25,699 nt of DNA, taken from positions 11,543 to 37,241 of the forward strand of contig MGQT01000085.1 in the NCBI GenBank assembly GCA_001797935.1. Reading direction: 5' to 3'. The stretch comes from Deltaproteobacteria bacterium RBG_16_54_18 (GTDB taxonomy: Bacteria; Desulfobacterota; B13-G15; RBG-16-54-18). Within the stretch, counting starts at the first letter, position 1. The number at the start of each line of letters is the position of its first letter. The translations under genes were made by a program, and so were the position numbers. Positions 7,529 through 16,029 of the stretch are shown one piece after another. The notes below the pieces were generated by a model, which worked only from the letters and a program-made list of their open reading frames with translations, was not told the origin of the DNA and searched no databases.

Positions 7529-8470
7529 TCAGATCAATGTGGCGAAACCAACGATGACAAGCATCGCAGGGGGGTAATAGCTGGCCTTATTGAAGAGTAT
7601 TGCTGCCCGCGACTTTTCCTGCGCCTTGAAGAGTCTGTAGGCAGGGATGAGGAGGAGATAGAGCCCGGCACAGGCCGCGGCGACCATTGCGGGGAGTTTG
7701 GTCTCCAGATGGGAAAGACTCAAGAGGGCAGCGTTCAAGGCCATGGCGACGATGAGAGAGGAGACAATCATCCACGTTGTACGCCCCGGCCCAAGTTGAA
7801 GAGGGATGGTCTTGGCTTGAAGCAGCCTATCTTCCGCAATATCGGTCCAATCGGCGGGGATATTCTGTCCGCCGATCTCCCAGAAAAAAAGCCAGAAAAA
7901 GAAAAGGGCAAGAAAGGGGGAAGAGGGGGTTGGATCCACGGCAAAGACGGCGGCCACACCGCCGCCGGTCTTAACCGCTCCGCTGATAAAGACCCGGAGA
8001 GCGCTGGTTTTCCATAGAAGGCAGTAAATCGTCTCCAGGAGGCAGACGATCAGAAAGATGAGCACGCACACGGGGTTGAGCAGGTAGGCGCCAGCCAAGG
8101 CGAGCAGCGCCCATCCCGCGGTCCACCAGAGGCCCTCCTTGAAGGTCAGAAGCCCGCACGCCACGGGGTGGCGGATCAAGACGGCATCGAGGTAATTTTT
8201 TGTTTCTTTGAACCCGCCACCGGCCCATTTCTTCCTGTCGACGCGGTGGTCTACCAGGTCGTTCAAGGCATAGACGGCGGTATAGCCGGCAAAGGCGGTG
8301 ATAAGGCCGAGGAGGATGATGCCGAGCGGCGGTAAGGAACCGTACCAGAGCAGGGCGGCAACGGCGGGGGTGGCGATATCGAGAACCCCGTGGGGGGTCC
8401 GGGAAAGGGCAAAAAAAAGCTTCAGCTGTCTTAGGGCCACGTGCGGTAGCAGTGCGTCTGTGGCGGCCAT
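7529..8470 (-). CDS. UbiA-family prenyltransferase
   Basis: A 313-residue polytopic membrane enzyme. It has both aspartate-rich motifs of the UbiA superfamily: NDLVDHRVD at residues 70-78 and DWTDIAED at 207-214. These bind the magnesium-diphosphate of a polyprenyl donor. About eight or nine hydrophobic segments can be drawn. Members attach prenyl chains to aromatic acids (quinones), haem or glycerol lipids; ubiE nearby favours quinone synthesis but does not prove it. GGGGGG lies about 9 bases before the ATG. It is the first gene of a two-gene reverse-strand unit with the cytochrome b5-like protein. Confidence 0.85.
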   Translation of the reverse strand: MAATDALLPHVALRQLKLFFALSRTPHGVLDIATPAVAALLWYGSLPPLGIILLGLITAFAGYTAVYALNDLVDHRVDRKKWAGGGFKETKNYLDAVLIRHPVACGLLTFKEGLWWTAGWALLALAGAYLLNPVCVLIFLIVCLLETIYCLLWKTSALRVFISGAVKTGGGVAAVFAVDPTPSSPFLALFFFWLFFWEIGGQNIPADWTDIAEDRLLQAKTIPLQLGPGRTTWMIVSSLIVAMALNAALLSLSHLETKLPAMVAAACAGLYLLLIPAYRLFKAQEKSRAAILFNKASYYPPAMLVIVGFATLI

Positions 8471-8816
8471 GAAACCATCCCCCCTTTATGAGATAGACTG
8501 CATACGTATAGTACTACCAGCTCAACTCCCCTTAGTCCATCAATAATTCTTGCGGGCCATCGTGCACGGAAGCTGAAGGCAGCTTTGGACTCTTCCCGGG
8601 ACGTGAACGTGATCGATGCTCCTTCTGATTATCTCTTCTTTCATCCCCCGCTTGCTTGCAAGAGCATATGAACGCGATGGCGTAAAATCAAGGAACGGTA
8701 GAGTTCTTCAATATAAGCATAGAAAAAAGTAGACGCATTCGTTCTTCTGCTGTACAGTACTCAGATCAGTTCCGAACGGCGAACATCGTCGAGTCTACGA
8801 ACGCCGCACGACTGCT
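8471..8816. other. 346-bp divergent intergenic region without a recognised gene
   Basis: It lies between the starts of ubiA (reverse) and the MFS exporter (forward), so it should hold both promoters. No convincing -35/-10 pair was found. Small palindromes are present, such as CTTGCAAG near 8653 and CTGTACAG near 8750, which might be operator sites. No coding frame with a ribosome site was seen. Confidence 0.5.
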
Positions 8817-10034
8817 TTGCAATGGTCCACGCCGGTGAAAAAAGAATTTAATCTCAAGGTGCTCCTGATCCTCTCGCTGGGGCACTTGACCGTTGATATC
8901 TACCAGGGCGCCCTGCCGGCGACGCTTCCCTTCATCAAGGACAAGCTGGACTTAAGCTACGCGCTCGCCGGTCTCATCCTCGTGGCGGCCAACATGGCCT
9001 CTTCCATCCTCCAGCCTGTCTTCGGTTATTTGTCCGACCGCAAGGCCATGCCGATGCTTCTGCCGATGGGGTTGCTGGCAGCCGGGACCGGTTTTTCTAT
9101 GATCATGATACCGGCTCATTTCGCGCTGGTGCTCTTTCTCGTCGTTATCAGCGGACTCGGTGTTGCCTCCTACCATCCCGAAGGGTATAAAACAGCACAC
9201 TTCTTTACCGGGGAGCGGAGCGCGACAGGCATGTCGATTTTCTCTGTAGGCGGAAACCTCGGGTTTTCCCTGGGGCCGATCCTTGCCCTTTCTCTCATCG
9301 GCTACCTCGGCGCGCCGGCGCTCCCTCTGATCCTCGTTCCGGCGCTTGTCAGCACGGTCGTTATCCTTGCATATCGGCGCACGGTTGCCGCGCCCCTGGT
9401 TTCTCACTCGGAGGCAGTGCGCAAGACAAAAACGCGAACAACCACTGACGCGTATGTCGCGCTTTGTCTGGTCATTTTCATCGTCATCATGCGCTCATGG
9501 ACGCAACTGGGGCTTATGACCTACATCCCCTTTTACTACATCAACGTTCTCAAGGGGAATCCCCTCTTTGCCGGCAAGCTCGTCTCCGTCTTTCTCGCCT
9601 GCGGTGCAATCGGCACACTCCTCGGCGCTCCCCTTGCCGACCGGTGGGGATACCGCTTTTTTGTGCGTCTTTCTATGTTCCTTTCCACCGTAACGCTTCC
9701 CTTTTTTTTTCTCCCTGCCGTGCAAAACAGCATCCTCATCTTTTTCGTCCTGGGGTTGCAGGGGGTTTTTCTCGTCGCGACGTTTTCCGTCACTATCGTC
9801 ATGGCGCAGAAGATTCTCCCTCATAAGCTCGGGGTTGCCTCGGGCCTCTTGGTGGGGTTTGCCATCGGGACTGGAGGGATGGGCGTTACCTTGCTTGGCA
9901 TCGTCGCCGATCGGTTCGGTGTGCCGGCGGCGCTTCAATCCATTATGATTATCCCTTTGGTAGGATTTATTGCGAGCCTGTTTCTCCGGGAGGGGGAAGA
10001 GGAAGAATCTTCACCGGCCGGCATCAAACGTTGA
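8817..10034 (+). CDS. MFS exporter of the fosmidomycin-resistance (Fsr) type
   Basis: A major facilitator of about 405 residues with 12 predicted helices. The N-terminal GHLTVDIYQGALPATLPF matches the conserved opening of Fsr-like drug exporters, and the loop after helix 2 has FGYLSDRKAMPM, the usual MFS signature. Family members expel antibiotics or metabolites by proton antiport; the substrate here is unknown. The start is uncertain: TTG at 8817 and GTG at 8835 are both in frame, and neither has a good ribosome site. The 3' end overlaps the convergent YchF-like gene by 11 bases, so the two transcripts would be antisense there. Confidence 0.85.
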   Translation: MQWSTPVKKEFNLKVLLILSLGHLTVDIYQGALPATLPFIKDKLDLSYALAGLILVAANMASSILQPVFGYLSDRKAMPMLLPMGLLAAGTGFSMIMIPAHFALVLFLVVISGLGVASYHPEGYKTAHFFTGERSATGMSIFSVGGNLGFSLGPILALSLIGYLGAPALPLILVPALVSTVVILAYRRTVAAPLVSHSEAVRKTKTRTTTDAYVALCLVIFIVIMRSWTQLGLMTYIPFYYINVLKGNPLFAGKLVSVFLACGAIGTLLGAPLADRWGYRFFVRLSMFLSTVTLPFFFLPAVQNSILIFFVLGLQGVFLVATFSVTIVMAQKILPHKLGVASGLLVGFAIGTGGMGVTLLGIVADRFGVPAALQSIMIIPLVGFIASLFLREGEEEESSPAGIKR

Positions 10035-10716
10035 AGCGTATTTCGATGATGCTCGCGCCGGGAATGACATAATCGCCGTCGACGAGCTTTGTCAACTGTT
10101 TGGTGCGGGCATCCTGCATGTTGTGGGCCGTCATGATGTCCTCAAAGCTTACCACTTCCGCCTTGATAAACCCCCTGGCCAGATCGGAATGGATCTTTCC
10201 CGCACAGGTTACGGCGTCGGAGCCTTTTTTCACCAGCCACGCATGCACTTCCTCTTTGCCGGCGGTGTAGAAGAACATCATGCCGGCCTTGTCCATGGCC
10301 TCACGGCACAACGTAGTGGCGTCCGGTGCCGCGCCTGTCCGGACCACGGTCGGTTTGAAGCTCAGCAAGCCGAGCGCGTTCACGATAGTACGTTCGTGTG
10401 CGTCCAGGGGCAAATCGCAAATCGGTTTCTGCGTTTCAAGATGCGCCATGCACTTCTCGAGCGCCGCCCTTTCCGCCGCGTCTTCTGCCTTCGATAGCCT
10501 CGTTTCAATCTTCTCGATGTCCACGATGAGCAGATTTAAAAGGTGATCGCTTGTTATTGCGATGACCTGGGCTGCTTCGTAATCTTCCGGAATAAACTCG
10601 AAGTAGTACGGCGACAACTTCTTCGGCTGAAACTTCTCGGCAAGGCTGATAAAGATGTCGTCGTGATATTTTATCTTGCCTTCCGGCAGGTCCAGTCCTG
10701 CATATGATATTTTCAT
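10024..10716 (-). CDS. YchF-like TGS protein lacking the GTPase core
   Basis: A 230-residue protein that aligns by eye with parts of the YchF/OLA1 ATPase. Residues 20-42 (DIFISLAEKFQPKKLSPYYF) match the segment after the P-loop. Residues 65-125 match the helical arm (IEKIETRLSKAE, then ALEKCMAHLE). Residues 148-230 match the C-terminal TGS domain (HAWLVKKGSDAVTCAGKIHS, GFIKAEVVSFEDI). The Walker A motif and the NxxE/NKxD base-recognition motif are missing, and GLDLPEGKIKYHDD stands where the P-loop should be. YchF is about 360 residues, so about 130 have been lost. The ATG at 10716 is chosen because the YchF-like sequence begins there, although the open frame reaches 10803. It may act as a ribosome-binding regulator without nucleotide hydrolysis. 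Confidence 0.8.
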   Translation of the reverse strand: MKISYAGLDLPEGKIKYHDDIFISLAEKFQPKKLSPYYFEFIPEDYEAAQVIAITSDHLLNLLIVDIEKIETRLSKAEDAAERAALEKCMAHLETQKPICDLPLDAHERTIVNALGLLSFKPTVVRTGAAPDATTLCREAMDKAGMMFFYTAGKEEVHAWLVKKGSDAVTCAGKIHSDLARGFIKAEVVSFEDIMTAHNMQDARTKQLTKLVDGDYVIPGASIIEIRFNV

Positions 10717-10865
10717 TTTCGCAAAAGACCTTTCATGAATATGCGTATTTCCTCTTCGGCCGAGGCAAAAGATGGATCGGCGAAACCGAGGGTAGCAGAG
10801 CACTTAAGCAGATTTTTGCCCGTTAGTCAACAGCGATATTTTATCCTGTGGTACTACCCAAGATG

Positions 10866-11030
10866 CTAGGGGGAGAGGAGGACTTGATCGCCGAATCGCT
10901 CGGCGAGTGATACGGTAAGGGCATCCACGGCCTTTTGATTATACACTCTATTATCATCTTTCCTTTTTCTTCAATCACGGTTTTTCTGTGCTCCTCGCGC
11001 ATATCGAGGGCATCGGAAGATCGACAATCA
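10866..11030 (-). pseudogene. decayed tail of a paralogue of the gene at 23419-23754
   Basis: The reverse strand reads EEHRKTVIEEKGKMIIECI. After a one-base deletion near 10941 it continues NQKAVDALTVSLAERFGDQV and ends in a stop at 10866. The same order appears in the intact protein at 23419-23754: EKHGRLVVGKQGELMIEFVD, then QKAADALTVSLAERFGDQV. Bases 10885-10926 are identical to 23438-23479, while the part upstream is diverged. No complete 5' half is present. The left boundary near 11030 is approximate. It lies just upstream of the promoter of the 12-kb operon, while the intact relative lies just past the operon's end. Confidence 0.75.
10885..10926 (+). repeat. 42-bp direct repeat, copy 1 (left of operon)
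   Basis: Identical to 23438-23479 and in the same orientation. One mismatch and then 12 more identical bases follow in both. The two copies bracket the whole operon and its promoter, about 12.5 kb apart. Confidence 0.88.
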
Positions 11031-11039
11031 GGATGGAGG

Positions 11040-11068
11040 TTGCGAAGAAAGTTTTTTTCTTTTATAAT
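11040..11068 (+). promoter_or_regulatory. sigma70-type promoter of the 12-kb operon
   Basis: TTGCGA at 11040-11045 and a perfect TATAAT at 11063-11068 are separated by the ideal 17 bases. The spacer is T-rich. A transcript starting near 11075 would have a leader of nearly 90 bases before the ATG at 11163. No strong terminator is seen downstream within the eleven-gene run, so this promoter may serve all of it. Confidence 0.65.
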
Positions 11069-11162
11069 GTTTCCCGCATGACCCATGCGACGGTCCTCGC
11101 CCTTTTTTGAGCAACGCTGATCGCATTTCTGGCATTAGGTCGGAGATCAAAAGGACGACTAA

Positions 11163-12485
11163 ATGTTATCCATGAAAGAACGGCATCCCCACGTATTTCT
11201 CAACGTCTTCCTTAGCCCCAATTATCTACGGTTGGTAACCACTTTTTCTGAAGAGTCGGCCAAGACCTTTGGTTTGAGCGAAGTTGAGGCCCTCAAGCTC
11301 ACGCTCGCCAGCGAAGAGATCTTTATCTATCTTTGCCGTGCTAGTCGCGCTGAGGACGCCATTGCCATTGAGGCGACAAATGGCGGCTATTATGTCCAAG
11401 TCAAATTTCTATTTAAGGTCCAGACATTTAACCCCAGGGCCTTTAATCTGACTTCAACGATTTCACCGGAGGACACGGCCAGCCTGGACGAGATGGGTCT
11501 TTTGCTTGCCTCGCGACAAGTGGACCGATTCTCTATCGCCGGTAACTCTCAAGAGGGATTAGAGTTGGTGCTGATCAAAGAAAAGTCCTATCCGGCGCTT
11601 GAGGGTTCAAAAACACCCGAGATCAAAGAGAGCAAAAATTACACTATAAAAATTCCAGATCCGGAGAGCTTAAAACTTTTTTGCCGCATGGCGATAGCCC
11701 ACTATCCCGGCAATCTCTGCCCGCCCGCCTTTTCTTTTCCGGGGAAAGTGGTCGACATGATATTAAGCGAAGAGTATGGTGCCTCAGTGGCAATGGGTGA
11801 CCAGGGACAACTTGGCGGCGGCATTTTCTGGCACTGGGTGGGAAAGAAAACGGTGGAGTCATTCGGGCCGTACGTATTCAATCATCCCGCCGGCTCAAAG
11901 CTGGCCACGAGATTGGTTGATTCCTGTATCGAAAAAATTGCCAAGACCGATGCCATTGGCCTGATCCACCGTTATTCGACTCCTGACATGCCCTCAGGTT
12001 ATCTCGAGCAGCTTGGATCAATCGATGTTATGCAGCCCGACGGGAAGATTAATCCCTGGCCCATCTACTATCGGCAGTTAAATGAAGATTTGGGTTGTCA
12101 GGTATGGGCACATCCTGACCTGGAGGTTTTTTTACAGGGCGAGTACAGGCGCCTTTTTCTTGCACGGGAGATTCATTTGGCCAGGAATGAAGGAGAGCAG
12201 CGGCCGTCTCATTCTGTCTTTGCGCCCCAATTCGATAAGGTCCATGGACAGATTACCTTAAAGGCCATCTGGGATGGGATGGACGCGGCAGAAAACCTGG
12301 CCCAGCACGTAAAGGTCTTCAGGGCAGAAAACCTGCAAAACATCTTTTTTGAGATCGATCTCGCATCTGCCTGGCAGGCCGCTCTGACGTCAGCCCTGTT
12401 GGAGAATCGTTTCCAACCCCGATTGATCCTCCCCTACGCGGGCGAGGCTGATGTCGTTGTCTTTCAATATCAGAAAGGCGGATAA
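11163..12485 (+). CDS. degenerate RsbW-like HATPase fused to acetyltransferase-like domain
   Basis: A 440-residue fusion. Residues 10-142 resemble an RsbW/SpoIIAB-type HATPase, with LASEEIFIYL at the N-box and MGLLLASRQVDRFSI at the last glycine box. The Asn that binds magnesium in the N-box is replaced (EEIFIY in place of EExxxN), and the usual DxGxPF box is missing. Kinase activity is therefore unlikely. Residues 160-440 resemble the protein at 18615-19667, a GNAT-related family with a long C-terminal extension; shared features are an aromatic GPYVFNHP strand and a final VDRF/DVVVFQYQ-like end. AAGGA precedes the ATG by 8 bases. It is first in the operon, and the aminotransferase follows after 5 bases. 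It may be a sensor or scaffold in partner switching. The family assignment is by eye. Confidence 0.65.
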   Translation: MLSMKERHPHVFLNVFLSPNYLRLVTTFSEESAKTFGLSEVEALKLTLASEEIFIYLCRASRAEDAIAIEATNGGYYVQVKFLFKVQTFNPRAFNLTSTISPEDTASLDEMGLLLASRQVDRFSIAGNSQEGLELVLIKEKSYPALEGSKTPEIKESKNYTIKIPDPESLKLFCRMAIAHYPGNLCPPAFSFPGKVVDMILSEEYGASVAMGDQGQLGGGIFWHWVGKKTVESFGPYVFNHPAGSKLATRLVDSCIEKIAKTDAIGLIHRYSTPDMPSGYLEQLGSIDVMQPDGKINPWPIYYRQLNEDLGCQVWAHPDLEVFLQGEYRRLFLAREIHLARNEGEQRPSHSVFAPQFDKVHGQITLKAIWDGMDAAENLAQHVKVFRAENLQNIFFEIDLASAWQAALTSALLENRFQPRLILPYAGEADVVVFQYQKGG

Positions 12486-12490
12486 GGTGC

Positions 12491-13597
12491 ATGCTGAGCG
12501 TCTCCCTGGACAAACTGGTTCCGGAGTATGTAAAGAGATTCGAGCCCTACCTTCCCAGTAAACCTGACCTGGAACTGATGAAACTTTATGGTTGTGATCG
12601 CCTCTTTCGCCTCAACAACAATGAGAATCCCCTGGGACCTCCCCCCGAAGCCCGAGAGATCATACGTCGTTTTAAACCGCCTAAAGCAGCGATTTATCCC
12701 AGCGGCGACTCCTATTATTTGCGGCAAAAACTGGCCACAAGGCAAGGCCTCGATCCAGATCAGTATCTGGTGGGTAATGGTGCCAATGAAGTCATTGCCT
12801 TTGTCATCAAGGCCTTCTGCCAGGAAGGTGATAATATTATCACGGCTGATAAGACCTTTGCCGTCTATGAATGGGTGGCAGAATTTTCAGGTTTTGAAGT
12901 CCGTCTGGTTCCACTCAAAAATTTTTGCTTTGATGATCAGGGTATGCTTGAGCGCATCGATGAGCGAACGAAGATACTGTTCCTCTGTAATCCGAATAAT
13001 CCGACAGGCACCTATTGGGATGAGACGACGCTGCGACGCTTTCTCGATTCTGTATCAGGCCGCCAAATCGTCGTGGTGGATGAGGCTTACTTCGAATTCG
13101 TTGAAAAAGAGGATTATCCGAACGGGATCAAACTGCTCGGTGAGTATTCCAACCTTGTTGTTTTCCGTACCTTTTCTAAGATGTACGGCCTGGCCGGATT
13201 GCGGATTGGTTACCTGGTCGGCAGTCCGGAAGTTGTCAATGTCATCCGTCGTACCTGTGTTGTCTATTCAGTCAATGAAGTGGCTCAAGAAGCGGCACTG
13301 GCGGCCCTGAATGATGGCGATCATATGCAGCGAACCAGAATTCTGGTGAGTGCTGAAAAGGCCTTCCTCTTGCGGGAGCTTCAACGCATAGGGCTTGAAA
13401 CGCAGGCCGGTGAAGGATGCTATGTGATGATCAGGATTCCGATAAGTGATACCCTGGCATACCGGAAGCTGATGGCGCAGGGGGTCATGATCCGCAGCAT
13501 GACGGGCTTCCGTTACCCTAACTGGATTCGGGTCAGCATCGGTACCCACGAGGCCATGGAGGCCTTTGTAAAGGCCTTACGCGATATTCTTGCGTAG
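12491..13597 (+). CDS. HisC-like PLP aminotransferase
   Basis: A 368-residue fold-type I PLP enzyme close to histidinol-phosphate aminotransferase. Landmarks are RLNNNENPLGP (40-50), CNPNNPTGT (166-174), DEAYFEF (197-203) and the PLP lysine in FSKMYGLAGLRIGY (K230). All are complete. It starts 5 bases after the stop codon of the HATPase fusion, so the two are co-translated or at least co-transcribed. No other histidine gene is nearby, which argues against a housekeeping role. HisC-like enzymes also act on aromatic amino acids, phosphonates and secondary metabolites. Here it may aminate or deaminate the compound handled by the downstream molybdenum hydroxylase. The substrate is unknown. Confidence 0.85.
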   Translation: MLSVSLDKLVPEYVKRFEPYLPSKPDLELMKLYGCDRLFRLNNNENPLGPPPEAREIIRRFKPPKAAIYPSGDSYYLRQKLATRQGLDPDQYLVGNGANEVIAFVIKAFCQEGDNIITADKTFAVYEWVAEFSGFEVRLVPLKNFCFDDQGMLERIDERTKILFLCNPNNPTGTYWDETTLRRFLDSVSGRQIVVVDEAYFEFVEKEDYPNGIKLLGEYSNLVVFRTFSKMYGLAGLRIGYLVGSPEVVNVIRRTCVVYSVNEVAQEAALAALNDGDHMQRTRILVSAEKAFLLRELQRIGLETQAGEGCYVMIRIPISDTLAYRKLMAQGVMIRSMTGFRYPNWIRVSIGTHEAMEAFVKALRDILA

Positions 13598-13701
13598 ATG
13601 GCTTATCAAGGTAACTGCTTGAAAAGGCTCTCTGAAATCTTTTCTTGCCTGCCTTATACATAACGGGAAGGATTCCTTACTATCTCAGGTAGTTGAGAAC
13701 G

Positions 13702-16029
13702 ATGACGGTTCAGAAAAACATCCTTAAGGTCGGTAAGGCCATTCACCGGATAGACGCCCGGAGCAAAGTCAGGGGAGCGGAAAAGTACGCTTCCGATTAT
13801 TATGGACAAAATCTTGTTTGGGCCGGGGTAAAGCGCGCGGGCATTCCTCATGCCCGGATCAAGAACATTATCATTGAGAAAACCAAAAACCTTACCGGCG
13901 TCATATCCGTGCTCACGTATCGCGACATTCACGGGTCCAATAGACAGGGTGTGATCAGGAGAGATCAGCCGGTTCTTGCGGATGATAAGGTCAGACATTG
14001 CGGAGATGCCGTCGCCCTGGTCCTCGCTGAAGATCAGGCGGTGTTGAAGGAAGCGCTCGATCTCATCGCGATAGACTACGAACCTCTGCCGGGAATTTTT
14101 TCCATAGGAAAAGCCCTGGAGCAAGGCGCTCCCCTCATTCACGAAGAGCATCCAGGAGGCAATGTACTCCTCAAGGGAGATCTGAAAACGGGGAGGGGAG
14201 AAGCCGCTTTGGAAGAATGCGATGTGGTGGTAGAGGGCTATTTCACGGTTCCCTACCAGGAGCATGCCTACCTTGAAACAGAAGGAGGATGGGCCCTGCT
14301 TACAGAGGATGGACATTTGGAGATAACCGCCTCCACGCAAACCCCGTTCCGGGATCTGGCCGAGGTGGCAGAGGCGCTGGGAATAGAGAGGGAGAGTATT
14401 CGAATCAGGGCTCCCTATTGCGGCGGGGCTTTTGGAGGGAAGGACGGCATCACCGTTCAGAGTCTGCTGGCCTTGGCTGCGCTTCATTGTCAGGGACGTC
14501 CGGTGAGGATGGTGTGGGACAGGGAAGAAAGTTTTATAGCCGGTGTGAAGCGTCACCCCGGCAGCCTCCACTACCGCCTCGGAGCAAAGGCCGACGGAAC
14601 CCTGTATGCCCTGAGTGCCGAAGTTTATTATGATACCGGGCCCTACGATCATCTCGGCGGTGCGATTCTGGCATTGGGTCTTGAACATGCCGGAGGCCCT
14701 TACCGCATCCCCCATGCCAGCATCAGAGGCTGGAGTGTCTACACGAACAATCCCGTTGCCGGGGCCTTTCGAGGGTTTGGCGTGCCCCAAGTCGCCGCAG
14801 CCATGGAGCAGACAATGGATATGCTTGCGGCCAAGCTGGATTTATCTCCCCTTGAGATGCGGCGTCGCAACGCAGTACACAGAGGAGATAAAACCCCCCT
14901 CGGCGTGACCCTGATAAGCTCAACGGGTTTAGCGGAATGTCTGGACGCGGTGGCCGAGCACGCATTATGGAAAGAAAAGGAGCGGTGGAAAGCGTCAGCA
15001 GGATCCTCCAAAAAACGAGGAGTTGGTATTGCGTGTGTGATGCACGGGATGGGCTACGGCCCCATAGTCCCTGACTATGCAAACGCCAAAATAGAGCTCA
15101 CGAAAAAAGGAGCGTTCCGTATTTTCTGCGGTGTCGTTGATATGGGGCAGGGGAATGCGAGCACCTATCTCCAGATTGCGGGAGACATCCTTAACCAGGA
15201 TATGGACCACCTGGAATTGGTCCTGCCGGATACCGAGAAGACCCTCCCGTCCGGCTCCGCATCGGCCAGCCGAACGACCTACACCTTTGGCAATGCCCTC
15301 ATTGGCGCTGCGGAAGCCCTGAAGAAGCGCATTCTGCAACGATCAGCCGAGACGTGCGCCTCAGATCCAAATGATGGATTAACGATGGTTCTGCGCCCTG
15401 GCTCTGTCTTCCATCCGCCGACGGGTAAGGAAATCCCGCTATCCCAGATTGTGCGCATGCTCGATGAGTCCGAAAGGATCTCTGTTTTTGAATTTCGAGC
15501 ACCGGTTACGCAGGAGAGACCGACAGAGGATGAAAACCTGAGGCTCCATGGAATTCCACACCGTATATTTTCCTACGGCGTCCATCTCGCCTATGTCGAA
15601 GTAGATGAGTTGACTGGTAAAGTGGAAGCACAGAGATATCTTGCAATCAGTGATTGCGGGCGGATCATCAACCCGCAAGTCTTCGAGCAGCAGATCCAGG
15701 GGGGGATAGCGCAGGGCATTGGCTATGCCCTGTGTGAAGATCTCGTTGTAGCACGAGGTAAGATACAAACCCCTAATCTTAGCACCTACGTCATCCCCAC
15801 TGCCATGGACATCCCGGAGATGGAATCCATCGCCATTGAGAAGCAGGAAGAGACAGGGCCTTTTGGGTTGAAGGGGGCTGGAGAAATCGCCATCGATGGC
15901 CCTCTTCCCGCGATAGCTAATGCAGTAGCGGATGCGTGCGGCGTGCGTATCTTCCATGCACCACTGGCAGCAGGGCGGGTTTTGACGGCTTTGGAGGCAA
16001 AAAGAGGCGGCAAGGAGGTCAAGGCTTGA
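13702..16029 (+). CDS. xanthine dehydrogenase-family molybdenum hydroxylase, large subunit
   Basis: A 775-residue molybdopterin-binding catalytic subunit of the xanthine oxidase family. It hydroxylates N-heterocycles, purines, aldehydes or related compounds using water. Motifs in order are GGAFGGKDG (near base 14420), AFRGFGVPQ (near 14764), DMGQGNAST (near 15139), GSASASRTT (near 15253) and KGAGEIAIDGP near the end, which holds the catalytic glutamate. The length is typical. The ATG at 13702 is preferred over a TTG at 13693. The iron-sulfur and FAD subunits follow with 4-base overlaps. The order large-FeS-FAD defines a three-gene unit. The substrate cannot be assigned: the FAD subunit lacks the extra [4Fe-4S] insertion of 4-hydroxybenzoyl-CoA reductase, which argues against that enzyme. 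Confidence 0.93.
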   Translation: MTVQKNILKVGKAIHRIDARSKVRGAEKYASDYYGQNLVWAGVKRAGIPHARIKNIIIEKTKNLTGVISVLTYRDIHGSNRQGVIRRDQPVLADDKVRHCGDAVALVLAEDQAVLKEALDLIAIDYEPLPGIFSIGKALEQGAPLIHEEHPGGNVLLKGDLKTGRGEAALEECDVVVEGYFTVPYQEHAYLETEGGWALLTEDGHLEITASTQTPFRDLAEVAEALGIERESIRIRAPYCGGAFGGKDGITVQSLLALAALHCQGRPVRMVWDREESFIAGVKRHPGSLHYRLGAKADGTLYALSAEVYYDTGPYDHLGGAILALGLEHAGGPYRIPHASIRGWSVYTNNPVAGAFRGFGVPQVAAAMEQTMDMLAAKLDLSPLEMRRRNAVHRGDKTPLGVTLISSTGLAECLDAVAEHALWKEKERWKASAGSSKKRGVGIACVMHGMGYGPIVPDYANAKIELTKKGAFRIFCGVVDMGQGNASTYLQIAGDILNQDMDHLELVLPDTEKTLPSGSASASRTTYTFGNALIGAAEALKKRILQRSAETCASDPNDGLTMVLRPGSVFHPPTGKEIPLSQIVRMLDESERISVFEFRAPVTQERPTEDENLRLHGIPHRIFSYGVHLAYVEVDELTGKVEAQRYLAISDCGRIINPQVFEQQIQGGIAQGIGYALCEDLVVARGKIQTPNLSTYVIPTAMDIPEMESIAIEKQEETGPFGLKGAGEIAIDGPLPAIANAVADACGVRIFHAPLAAGRVLTALEAKRGGKEVKA

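Noticed and set aside
10841..11086. A single 81-codon reverse-strand gene
   Set aside because: Comparison with 23419-23754 shows the frame crosses a one-base deletion; the C-terminal part of this frame is out of register, so it is a pseudogene.
12491..13597. Housekeeping hisC of histidine synthesis
   Set aside because: No other his genes are present and the gene is embedded in an unrelated operon, so only a HisC-like call is justified.
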